From Bacteroidales bacterium UBA3844 (lineage in GTDB: Bacteria; Bacteroidota; Bacteroidia; Bacteroidales; Paludibacteraceae): 7,688 nt of DNA. A program made the position numbers and the translations under genes. The notes under the pieces were generated by a model. The model saw only the letters and a program-made list of their open reading frames with translations. It was not told where the DNA came from and did no database searches. Positions 1 to 7,302 of this stretch are shown piece after piece (position 1 is the first letter of the stretch; the number at the start of each line of letters is the position of its first letter). The stretch covers positions 1 to 7,688 of the forward strand of contig DGHQ01000057.1 in assembly GCA_002392915.1 (NCBI GenBank), read 5' to 3'.

Positions 1-99
1 GCGTATCGTAGCTATGTCATTCCGTTGTCGTTCAAAGGTCGAAACAAGGACGTAGATAGACGTAGAATAGGCGTTCGATAGTCTCTCGATAGGGTAAGA
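1..99. repeat. Degenerate 11-bp tandem repeat array
   Basis: Aligning the sequence on its 'CG' (or CA/CT) dinucleotide puts that core at positions 7, 18, 29, 40, 51, 61, 72 and 83, so the spacing is 11 bp everywhere except one step of 10. Typical units are CGTTGTCGTTC (23-33), AAAGGTCGAAA (34-44), CAAGGACGTAG (45-55) and ATAGTCTCTCG (78-88), giving a loose consensus of (A/T)AGG(T/A)CGT(T/A)(C/G). The array reaches the left edge of the window and may continue beyond it. Because 11 is not a multiple of 3, it is unlikely to encode a protein repeat. A short open frame (stop at 79-81) runs through it and could be the tail of an upstream gene, but nothing in its translation is recognisable. Whether it is a minisatellite, a protein-binding array or a recombination scar cannot be told here. 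Confidence 0.6.
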
Positions 100-145
100 A
101 GATGGAAAAAGTAAGCAATAATAAAAAGAAGAAAGAATAATTGTA

Positions 146-319
146 ATGAACGTGATATCATTCTTTGCTGGTTGCGGAGGTCTTGACCTTGGTTTTGAAA
201 AGGCTGGATTCCGAGTGGTTTGGGCTAATGAACTCGAACCGAGTGTTTATGCGACCTATGAGAAGAACCACACGAATACAATTCTTTGTAAAGATAACGT
301 TAGAACAGAAACAAATTAA
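146..319 (+). pseudogene. Truncated DNA (cytosine-5-)-methyltransferase, N-terminal stump
   Basis: This 57-codon reading frame opens with ISFFAGCGGLDLGFEKAGF (residues 4-22). That is motif I of C5 cytosine methyltransferases, the S-adenosylmethionine-binding FxGxGG loop. WANELEPSVYATYEKNH (26-42) follows, matching the usual motif II region with its acidic residue and the TYxxNH segment. Family members are normally 300-450 residues; here the frame stops at about residue 57. The catalytic PC motif (IV), the ENV motif (VI), the target-recognition domain and motifs VIII-X are all absent, so it cannot be an active methyltransferase. No continuation is visible downstream in any frame, which points to a deletion rather than a single frameshift. 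The methyltransferase identity is secure from motif I; the cause of truncation is inferred. Confidence 0.85.
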
Positions 320-331
320 ATACAAAGTGAT

Positions 332-436
332 ATGATACACCTTCAATTTTTTCCACGGTCGCATAGCGTGACACCAGAAATACAGGCGGTCATTGACTGC
401 TTCAAGAAGATTGAGTCAACGCTTGCTGACAGATGA
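332..436 (+). pseudogene. Stump of a second gene of the decayed locus, possibly a restriction-type nuclease
   Basis: A 34-codon frame starts 12 bases after the methyltransferase stump stops, which is operon-like spacing. It begins MIHLQFFPRSHSVTPE and continues QAVIDCFKKIESTL (residues 18-31). The opening, with its FFPRS..ITPE-like pattern followed by a short helix, resembles from memory the N-terminus of a conserved uncharacterised family that may be nuclease-like. That match is weak and cannot be checked here. The resemblance fades after about residue 31 and the frame ends at once, so the gene appears broken. Its place directly behind a cytosine methyltransferase fits the restriction partner of a type II system, but that is inference from position. 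It could also be a real short peptide or a chance frame. Confidence 0.4.
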
Positions 437-462
437 CAAAATAGAATAAAGGCGGAGAAAAT

Positions 463-477
463 GCATCAAGTTGGTGC
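463..477. repeat. Imperfect palindrome, copy 1 of a CAAGTTGGTG pair
   Basis: The 15 bases GCATCAAGTTGGTGC form a 7-bp inverted repeat around a central G. There is one G:T-type mismatch, which would be a G-U wobble in RNA. The central CAAGTTGGTG is identical to that in the element at 553-567. The two are exactly 90 bp apart and in the same orientation. Confidence 0.55.
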
Positions 478-552
478 AGGATTGGAAAATCAAAAACTCC
501 AATAATCTGTCGGGAAATTACTGCTCACTGTTAATCAAGGCAGAATAAAACC

Positions 553-567
553 CCACCAAGTTGGTGG
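553..567. repeat. Perfect palindrome, copy 2 of a CAAGTTGGTG pair
   Basis: CCACCAAGTTGGTGG is a perfect 7-bp inverted repeat about a single central G. It shares CAAGTTGGTG with the copy at 463-477. It could be a dimeric-regulator operator, a small hairpin, or a leftover coding repeat, since both copies translate in the same frame as KLV(Q/E). There is no run of T after it, so a terminator is unlikely. Confidence 0.55.
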
Positions 568-625
568 AGATATTCAACGACTCGTATCAAAATCCTATAG
601 TAAAATAGGTATGGGACATCCATGA

Positions 626-647
626 CTAGTTATTATTTTAAAACTAG
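626..647. promoter_or_regulatory. Inverted repeat upstream of the helicase gene, possible operator
   Basis: CTAGTT (626-631) and AACTAG (642-647) are 6-bp inverted arms separated by a 10-bp all-A/T spacer, placed 20 bp before the start codon at 668. That position suits a repressor operator or a 5' leader hairpin. The arms are short and the region is AT-rich, so chance is a real alternative. Confidence 0.3.
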
Positions 648-667
648 AGCTAAGTATTAATAGAATT

Positions 668-3484
668 ATGGCAAACTTTTTGAGCAGAATGTTTGGATTT
701 GGCAAAACGCGAAGTTTGGAGGCTAACAATGCTCCCGAATTCGTTCAGCTGTGTCAATTCGAGAAGCGCATAGATGCCTTGCTCAAAAAAGATACTTACA
801 TTGCCAGAAGTGACTACAAAGACCTTATAGATGAGTGTGAGCATTTGTATGCACAATTTAAAGTACTGAGTGATAGCAATACATTGAGATATTTCTGCCG
901 AGATAATGGTATTGAAGATGAACGCATCGTCAGTTTTTTATCTTTATATGAAGATCTTCAGAAAACTAATAATTCAACAACCATCAATGCACACAATGAG
1001 AAGTTCTTATCTAACCATCTAGTTTCAGAGAAATTATACCTTGATGGAATCCTTTCAGAGGTTGACCCTAATATAAAGTTGGATGATGAACAGCGTAAAG
1101 TGGTTCTGTCGGATGAAGACTATACACTTGTAATTGCAGGTGCAGGAGCAGGAAAGACAACCACGGTTTCTGCGAAAGTGAAATACCTTGTAGAGCGCAA
1201 AGGAATCCGCCCAGATCAAATTCTCGTCATTTCATTTACAAACAAAGCTGTTGGCGAACTGCAGGATAAAATCAATAAAGCGCTGAAAATAGATTGTCCT
1301 GTAACTACATTCCACAAGACAGGTTATGCTATTCGCCGTAGACAAGAAACTGAAGAACGCGTAAGAATCGTAACAGAAGGCTACATGTTCAATGTTGTGA
1401 ACGACTATCTCAAACACAATATTTTTGAGTATCCAGAACTCGTGGATAAACTAATTTTATTTTTTGGCAGTTACTTTGATGCACCATATGAAGGAGATGA
1501 CTTAAATTCATTTTTCAATTACATTACCAAAGCGGATTTTACGACACTGCGTGGCAATATGGATGAGTACACCGAAAAGATTATAGATCAGCGTTCTGGT
1601 CGTCACGTCACAATTGCCCACGAATGTCTGCGCTCACTACAGGAAGTTGTTATTGCAAACTTCTTGTATATGAATAATATAGAATATGAATACGAAAAAG
1701 CCTACCCTTACAATATTCTGCGCTCACATAAGCCTTATACGCCAGATTTTACCATAATACAAGGGGATAAGGTCGCTTATATCGAGCACTTTGGTATAAC
1801 CGAAGATGGCAGGAACAGCCGCTATACACAAGAGCAGCTTAATGTCTACAAGAAAGAAGTAAACGACAAAATTAGGCTCCACCGGCAGCATGACACAGAC
1901 CTCATCTATACTTTCTCTGCTTATAATGATGGTCGGGATTTGCTCGTTCATCTCCAGGAGGAACTTGTTGGTCATGGATTTGAACTAAAACGTCGTTCGT
2001 CAAAAGAAGTTTTTGAGAAGATAGTCAGTACTGAAGAGAATAAGTACATTGCTCGCCTAGTAAAACTGGTGTGTACATTTATTCAAAACTTCAAGACAAA
2101 CGATCTCGTAATTGATGATTTCGCTCGCTTTCGTACCACGTCTTCTAATGAGCGAACCAAATTGTTTCTTTCCATCTGCGAACAATGCTATCTAGAATAC
2201 AGCAAACGTTTGAAAGAATATCATGCCATCGATTTTGAAGATATGATCAATGACTCTGCCCGTATTCTCCGAGAAGAGGAAGTCCAAGGCAAAAAACTTG
2301 ATTTTAAATACATCATAGTCGATGAGTATCAAGATATTTCACGCCAGCGTTTTAATCTCACAAAGGAATTGTGCAAGTTATGCAATGCAAAAGTTATAGC
2401 CGTTGGTGATGATTGGCAATCAATTTATGCTTATGCTGGTTCTGACATTACATTGTTTACTGACTTCAAAAAAACATTTGGATATGGTCTAGAATTGTGT
2501 ATCACAAAGACCTATCGCAATGCACAAGAAGTAATCGATATTGCGGGAGGCTTTGTACAAAAAAATCTTAGCCAGATACGCAAAGCACTCATTTCTCCAA
2601 AGCACATTGAACACCCCATCGTTATAAAGACCTATACAGAAGAGGTTGACCGAAAGGAATACGAGGGTAAGGGAGGTAAATACTTTCTTATCGGCAAGTG
2701 TGTGGAAGAAATTATGGACGGTTTGATTGCTAAGTACGAACATCCGAAGATTTTGCTTCTTGGTAGGTATGGTTTTGATGGATATAATCTCACAAAATCT
2801 GCCGATTTTATTTATGACGAAAAGACTGGTTCCGTGAGATCTAAGAAATACAATGCCGATTACTTTGACTTTATGACCGTACATCGGGCAAAAGGACTTG
2901 GCTACGATCATGTGATAATCATTAATGCCAGAAATGAGACTTATGGATTCCCATCTCAGGTACAAGAAGACCCCGTACTGAAATACGTCGTAAAGGACGA
3001 TCATTCTTATGATTATGCAGAAGAACGTCGATTGTTCTATGTTGCTCTGACAAGAACAAAGAATAGAGTTTACATCATAACTCCACAGCAACATCCATCT
3101 GAATTTGTGCTTGAGTTGATTCGCGATTATCCACAAGTAGAAGTATTTGGTGAGATTGACAAGGAACCTCAGGAAATGAAATTAGACAAGAGATGTCCTA
3201 TCTGTGGTTATCCTCTGCAGTTGCGTTACAAGAAAGCATACGGTCTTAAATTGTGGATCTGTACAAATGAACCTGAGATTTGCGATTTCATGACCAATAA
3301 CTTAGGTGGAGAAGAAATGACTATCATGAAATGTGATAAATGCAAAGACGGGTATCTCATTGTCAAGGATGGTCGTGGTAGTGGTCCGTTTTTGGGATGC
3401 ACGAACTATAAGGCAGACAAGACGGGATGTAATAACTACGTCACAAAGGATTTCTATTTGCGTAAATACAAAGGACAGAATTAA
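668..3484 (+). CDS. UvrD/Rep-family SF1 helicase with inserted PD-(D/E)XK nuclease domain and C-terminal zinc fingers
   Basis: This 938-aa protein carries the full superfamily 1A helicase set. Walker A is GAGAGKTTT (158-166), motif Ia LVISFTNKA (186-194), Ic TFH (214-216), Walker B VDEYQD (551-556) and motif III GDDWQSIYAYAGSD (580-593). Motif IV follows at TYRN (615-618), V at TVHRAKGLG (737-745) and VI at YVALTRTKNR (791-800). The family unwinds DNA 3' to 5' using ATP. Between Ic and Walker B (about 320-440) lies YTPDF (357-361), YIEHFG (371-376) and lysines at 395-396. This is the D...ExF/W...K pattern of the PD-(D/E)XK-like insert found in some helicase-IV-like enzymes, so DNA cleavage is likely but inferred. 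The C-terminus has two topoisomerase-type C4 zinc fingers (Cys 843/846/865/872 and 889/892/911/921). Residues 1-130 are unassigned. It heads a four-gene operon; the next gene starts 12 bases later. GajB of Gabija is in the same broad helicase family, but no OLD-type GajA partner is present. Confidence 0.93.
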   Translation: MANFLSRMFGFGKTRSLEANNAPEFVQLCQFEKRIDALLKKDTYIARSDYKDLIDECEHLYAQFKVLSDSNTLRYFCRDNGIEDERIVSFLSLYEDLQKTNNSTTINAHNEKFLSNHLVSEKLYLDGILSEVDPNIKLDDEQRKVVLSDEDYTLVIAGAGAGKTTTVSAKVKYLVERKGIRPDQILVISFTNKAVGELQDKINKALKIDCPVTTFHKTGYAIRRRQETEERVRIVTEGYMFNVVNDYLKHNIFEYPELVDKLILFFGSYFDAPYEGDDLNSFFNYITKADFTTLRGNMDEYTEKIIDQRSGRHVTIAHECLRSLQEVVIANFLYMNNIEYEYEKAYPYNILRSHKPYTPDFTIIQGDKVAYIEHFGITEDGRNSRYTQEQLNVYKKEVNDKIRLHRQHDTDLIYTFSAYNDGRDLLVHLQEELVGHGFELKRRSSKEVFEKIVSTEENKYIARLVKLVCTFIQNFKTNDLVIDDFARFRTTSSNERTKLFLSICEQCYLEYSKRLKEYHAIDFEDMINDSARILREEEVQGKKLDFKYIIVDEYQDISRQRFNLTKELCKLCNAKVIAVGDDWQSIYAYAGSDITLFTDFKKTFGYGLELCITKTYRNAQEVIDIAGGFVQKNLSQIRKALISPKHIEHPIVIKTYTEEVDRKEYEGKGGKYFLIGKCVEEIMDGLIAKYEHPKILLLGRYGFDGYNLTKSADFIYDEKTGSVRSKKYNADYFDFMTVHRAKGLGYDHVIIINARNETYGFPSQVQEDPVLKYVVKDDHSYDYAEERRLFYVALTRTKNRVYIITPQQHPSEFVLELIRDYPQVEVFGEIDKEPQEMKLDKRCPICGYPLQLRYKKAYGLKLWICTNEPEICDFMTNNLGGEEMTIMKCDKCKDGYLIVKDGRGSGPFLGCTNYKADKTGCNNYVTKDFYLRKYKGQN

Positions 3485-3496
3485 AACGTATAGCAT

Positions 3497-3691
3497 ATGA
3501 TTGATATGGAAAAACTTGTCACCGCTAAGGTGTGGATTGAAAAACTTGCAAATGGTATCAATCCATTGAATGATGAGCTTGTTAAAGAAGTGTGGAGCAT
3601 TTGCACTTTAGGGTCAAATGTCACTTACAGGGAAGGCCTGTTATATAAGCATTGTGAAAGCTTCAAGGAAACAGTTAGGCGTATAAAATAA
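3497..3691 (+). CDS. Small protein of unknown function between helicase and cold-shock/zinc protein
   Basis: This 64-residue frame sits with 12 bases on either side between two large genes, which argues that it is real rather than a chance ORF. It begins MIDMEKLVTAKVWIEKL; ATG 3506 (residue 4) is an equally possible start, since no ribosome-binding site separates them. The core IEKLANGINPL (residues 14-24) followed by a helix-like LVKEVWSICTLG resembles, from memory, a short domain seen near or within some bacterial DNA-processing proteins. I cannot name that family and do not rely on it. There is no signal peptide, membrane segment or cysteine cluster (only Cys 36 and 53). The lysine/arginine-rich end (KETVRRIK) could help nucleic-acid or partner binding. 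It may be an accessory subunit or adaptor of its neighbours. Confidence 0.65.
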   Translation: MIDMEKLVTAKVWIEKLANGINPLNDELVKEVWSICTLGSNVTYREGLLYKHCESFKETVRRIK

Positions 3692-3703
3692 GGCATTTCT
3701 ATT

Positions 3704-6700
3704 ATGAAACTGATATACGGAGCAGACAAATACTTTATAGGTGTGGTGAAGTTCTTTGACACAAACAAGGACTTCGGCTTCATTGCGTCTAACAATTGTA
3801 ATATGCCGTCACCTAAATACAACCAAGACTTTTATGTTTGTTCTGCGAGTTTCATTGAGGATGAAGCAAAGAAAGAAGGGCAGATTGTTGTTTTTCAGGT
3901 GGACAAGCAGGACAACGGCAAGAAACGAGCAGTGAATGTCAGACGCATTACCAAGTCAGATGAGGATGCACAGCTAGCATTGTCCTATTACGGAGACCAC
4001 GAGTATATTGAGTATAAAGACAATCGAAAAATAAATCTCTATACGCATACTTTCAAACCTTTAGGTATGGTTGCAGATAAGGTGAAACGTATAATTGAGG
4101 AGGATGCAGAGCGTACCCCAGAAAAAACGTCTGAACACTTTAAGTTCTTTGTAGACCATTACAAACAGAACGAATACTCCAAAGATCGATATATCTTTGA
4201 CAGACAGTTCTCAACAGAAGATAAGTCCATCTGGCAGTCACTTCTCTCTATTTTTACTGATGAAGAACGGCTGGCTGTATTGAAAACATATCCAACCATT
4301 GTTAGATATTTTGACGATGCAGACCTTGTACAGAAATGGCTGGAACAGAAACTTAACGACAACAGTACGCTCTCTGACTGGCAAGAGGTTGAAAAATCAT
4401 TTGAGTATTTCCCTAACGAATGTGTGATGTATGCGAAACAGCACATCGAGATGTTGGTGGATGGCAAAATTAACGAGGTGTTTGAAGAATTGTCCACACG
4501 TTCGGATATATCTGAAGATGACCTAAATGTGTCAAGTGAATACCGCCAAAGAAGAACCTTGGGGATGTATGTTGACCGCGATAAGCAGAATGCTGTAAGC
4601 AAACTGTGGTCGTACCTCCGCTTGACCTCCAAGCAGTATGAAGAGGAAAAAGCTAAGTGTTTGACTTTGGTGAAGACAAATCGTTTCAAGAAAGAATTGA
4701 CGGCATTTGTTGGGAAACAGCATAATGACTACGGAAGAAACGATTTCTTCACCTATCTCAACAACCTGCCCGTAGAAGATTTCCAGTCCTTTAGAGAAGA
4801 TTTGGCATTGTCAATTTCACAAATCCTTGATAAAGCTATCGAGGAGAAGAAGTATTGGCAAGTGATTGGCGATATCGGGCAACTTTCGGTTATGGGTGAA
4901 GATTTTCTAAATCCTTTCAGGCAGAAATTGCTTCCATTGATAAAGGATAAACTAAAAGAGTTGTTGCGCACCAACCTAAATTCTCCCTACAGAATAAAGT
5001 CCGACTTCTTCTCAGCATACGAGCATTATAGCTCAATCTATGAAAAAGCAGAGAAAGTGGGAATTAAACAAGGACTTATCCCCATATTGAGAGAAACACA
5101 GTCCATAGGTGTGCTTTCTGAGGTATCAACTGGTTTTCATTCATGGCTTACAATAGATGAAGCATTAGCCTTGTCGGAGCAAATTGTTTCACAATGGGGG
5201 TATGCGGACATAAAGGAATTTGTCAAAGACGATTCTGAATTGTTTGATCATAGCATCGAATTTGCTAATATTGTCATTGCGAGGGCAAAAGAGGTGGTAG
5301 AAACAATCCCACTTAGCCATTTCTTTGACGGTACGCCATTGGAAGAGAGAGAAAAAAAATATTATTCTCGCTATCCTGAAAGGGAGAATTGTACTTTTCT
5401 CAAAGATTTGAAGAAGTTGATTCCAGATGGCCAGTGCTCTTCAGTATGGGATGACTACATCAACAGCAGGTCGGTAGAAGACCTTCTGATTCTATTTGAA
5501 CATGATGTTGTCACGTCGTTGCCAGAGAATATTGTAGAGATTATCATCAACGCAATTTCCCTTAATGGAGTGTATGCAGAAAAGGAGCGATGGTATAATA
5601 AACCTTCGCTCAAAAACAGAACACATGCAAAGGTTCTGGAAACGACAGAGGTTAATTTATTCCCGCTGATTGCGCAGAGATTACAATCAATGGAAATGAC
5701 CGACGAAAATGTTGCGCTTGCTGTTCTCTTGACCGAACTTATGACAGCCAACATGCCAGGTGGCGATAGTGATTACTATACACGGCGAAATTGGGAAACA
5801 AGTTTTACGAGCCAAATACAGAACTTCAAAAAAACAAATAATATTAATCAAAGACTAGCCGTGATATGGTGGGCAGTTCATTCTAAGACCACAACATCGA
5901 CGGCTTCTTTGACAGAAGTCTTTGCAATCCTGCCACCGTACCTACAGATAAAGATCGTCAAGAAACTTTTCAAGTCTATGAGTGAGGGGAAAATCCATCA
6001 CACGGCAGAATCCTTTTATAATCTCATTTCCAATGGAGAGAGGCCGATATGCTTCCCTCTGGAAATTGCTTTTACATATTTAAAATTGCGTGAGAAAGAC
6101 CAAACAAAGACTTTGGATAACAATGTTATGCTTCAGTTGCTTGAAGGTAGAGAAGATACGGACGAGTGGATTGGCATTAGAAGTATTGTTACTCAATGTT
6201 CTGGCAGATGGGTGGTAAATGAACTCCCTGACGATAGAAGCAATTGGAAACGTAATAGCTATTTCAATGGCATCATCAGCAATATACGAGATAGCAGACT
6301 TAGGGTTTTCATTCCTCAGAAGATGGTTGATGAATATGGCAATATAAAAGAATACAATAATAAGTACTATGCCCGCGCCATCCAGCAGATACAAATAACA
6401 TACAAGGAGGATGAATACCAAATTGTAAGTGAACCCAATGGGGTCTCCTACTATTTTGATGAAGCTTACGAGGCTGAACTTTTTGCAATAGCAAGACCGT
6501 TCAATTTTAAATATAATGGTCTGAACAATTTTGTCGGATTTGAAACCAAAGAAGAAGATCAAGAAGAATTCTGCGAATGCCGTCTTTCAGACAAAGTGGA
6601 CAATTATCACGGTCTTGCTTTTTATTGGTGTGGCAACAAGCCTTGCTTTCGCCCGCCTGTAAGGTATCGCACAGATGATGAATGGGAGTATTACACGATT

Positions 6701-7267
6701 CTTGATTTTATGCGTATTTTGGGAATATCCCCCGACTACATAAATAAAAATGGGAAACGAACTAAATTCGGCCATTACATCATTCTTTCATCCTATTTGA
6801 AGAGTTTTGCCAAGTTTTACGAGCATCTAAAATGTCGTGAATGCGGTAAACTGATGAAGCCTTCAGATATAACAAATTTCACGTCAAGGGCTGTTACTGA
6901 ATTTTCCTGCACCAATGACAATTGTAAAAAGAAGGGATTTATTGTATATCTCAACCACTGTTTCAATAAGCAAAAGTGTAATGCGACTATTGATAGCCGC
7001 GACTCAAAGCAATGTCCAAATGGACAGTATATTTGTCCCGAATGCGGAGCTTGTTGTTCAACAGAAAACTTTAGACTGCGAATAAGCCATCTACATATGA
7101 CAGGTGGACATATATCAGACAGATTGCGACTGTTTGTTGAAAACGGTTTGGGACACTGGGAGAAGCATGAGTATTATTGCTATAAGTGTGGAAATTCTAT
7201 GCAGATGCGAAGTGATGGGCATCGTGTTTGTCCGAATTGTGAAACAGAGTATGATCCTAACAAATAG
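3704..7267 (+). CDS. Large cold-shock-domain protein with cysteine-rich zinc-binding C-terminus, function unknown
   Basis: This 1187-aa protein has three visible parts. Residues 11-82 form a cold-shock (OB-fold) domain: GVVKFFDTNKDFGFIAS carries an RNP1-like KDFGFI, then DFYVCSASF in the RNP2 position and GQIVVFQVD..GKKRAVNVR as the closing strands, with about ten extra residues between the RNP motifs. Such domains bind single-stranded RNA or DNA. Residues ~85-940 look mostly helical and soluble, with no motif I recognise and no Walker or nuclease signature. The tail (957-1179) has 19 cysteines. These include C957/C959/C976/C981, C1044/C1047/C1069/C1074, a cluster at 1086-1118 with nearby histidines, and a terminal zinc ribbon C1159/C1162/C1176/C1179. 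The gene follows the small ORF by 12 bases, so it is probably co-expressed with the helicase. A role as nucleic-acid sensor or scaffold is inference. An A8 run at 5352-5359 is in frame and intact. Confidence 0.85.
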   Translation: MKLIYGADKYFIGVVKFFDTNKDFGFIASNNCNMPSPKYNQDFYVCSASFIEDEAKKEGQIVVFQVDKQDNGKKRAVNVRRITKSDEDAQLALSYYGDHEYIEYKDNRKINLYTHTFKPLGMVADKVKRIIEEDAERTPEKTSEHFKFFVDHYKQNEYSKDRYIFDRQFSTEDKSIWQSLLSIFTDEERLAVLKTYPTIVRYFDDADLVQKWLEQKLNDNSTLSDWQEVEKSFEYFPNECVMYAKQHIEMLVDGKINEVFEELSTRSDISEDDLNVSSEYRQRRTLGMYVDRDKQNAVSKLWSYLRLTSKQYEEEKAKCLTLVKTNRFKKELTAFVGKQHNDYGRNDFFTYLNNLPVEDFQSFREDLALSISQILDKAIEEKKYWQVIGDIGQLSVMGEDFLNPFRQKLLPLIKDKLKELLRTNLNSPYRIKSDFFSAYEHYSSIYEKAEKVGIKQGLIPILRETQSIGVLSEVSTGFHSWLTIDEALALSEQIVSQWGYADIKEFVKDDSELFDHSIEFANIVIARAKEVVETIPLSHFFDGTPLEEREKKYYSRYPERENCTFLKDLKKLIPDGQCSSVWDDYINSRSVEDLLILFEHDVVTSLPENIVEIIINAISLNGVYAEKERWYNKPSLKNRTHAKVLETTEVNLFPLIAQRLQSMEMTDENVALAVLLTELMTANMPGGDSDYYTRRNWETSFTSQIQNFKKTNNINQRLAVIWWAVHSKTTTSTASLTEVFAILPPYLQIKIVKKLFKSMSEGKIHHTAESFYNLISNGERPICFPLEIAFTYLKLREKDQTKTLDNNVMLQLLEGREDTDEWIGIRSIVTQCSGRWVVNELPDDRSNWKRNSYFNGIISNIRDSRLRVFIPQKMVDEYGNIKEYNNKYYARAIQQIQITYKEDEYQIVSEPNGVSYYFDEAYEAELFAIARPFNFKYNGLNNFVGFETKEEDQEEFCECRLSDKVDNYHGLAFYWCGNKPCFRPPVRYRTDDEWEYYTILDFMRILGISPDYINKNGKRTKFGHYIILSSYLKSFAKFYEHLKCRECGKLMKPSDITNFTSRAVTEFSCTNDNCKKKGFIVYLNHCFNKQKCNATIDSRDSKQCPNGQYICPECGACCSTENFRLRISHLHMTGGHISDRLRLFVENGLGHWEKHEYYCYKCGNSMQMRSDGHRVCPNCETEYDPNK

Positions 7268-7302
7268 CGCTATACAAAAATGTCAATTAATAATATCCGA
7301 AT

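Larger units (their letters stand above)
437..667. other. Non-coding or decayed spacer before the helicase operon
   Basis: No intact gene is visible. One frame is open from 450 to 548 and again from 549 to 608. The second part ends in KLVEIFNDSYQNPIVK, which reads like a genuine protein C-terminus and may be the tail of the broken gene that starts at 332. The first part contains a parallel KLVQDW. The segment also holds two palindromes (463-477 and 553-567) and an inverted repeat (626-647), listed separately. I searched for a Bacteroidota-type promoter (TTTG plus TAnnTTTG) and found no convincing match. The best partial -7 element, TATTTTAA at 634-641, lacks a -33 partner, so the operon's promoter is unplaced. 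Confidence 0.5.

Noticed and set aside
1..99. CRISPR array
   Set aside because: The period is only 11 bp, the units are degenerate and there are no unique spacers between conserved repeats.
102..140. Twelve-codon frame MEKVSNNKKKKE ending 5 bases before the methyltransferase start
   Set aside because: It is very short and low-complexity lysine-rich, with no upstream continuation in its frame. It could be a leader peptide, but nothing supports translation.
2489..3136. 215-aa reverse-strand open frame inside the helicase gene
   Set aside because: It lies wholly opposite conserved helicase motifs (TYRN, motif V, motif VI), and its translation is cysteine/isoleucine-rich with no recognisable domain. 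It is a shadow ORF.
4159..4689. 176-aa reverse-strand open frame inside the 1187-aa gene
   Set aside because: It is serine-rich antisense translation with no motif and fully overlaps a long, coherent + strand gene.
5352..5359. A8 homopolymer in the 1187-aa gene, possible phase-variation or slippage site
   Set aside because: The frame is intact through the run and the protein continues with a coherent zinc tail. Runs of A7 elsewhere (2468-2474, 2559-2565) show this is ordinary for the base composition.
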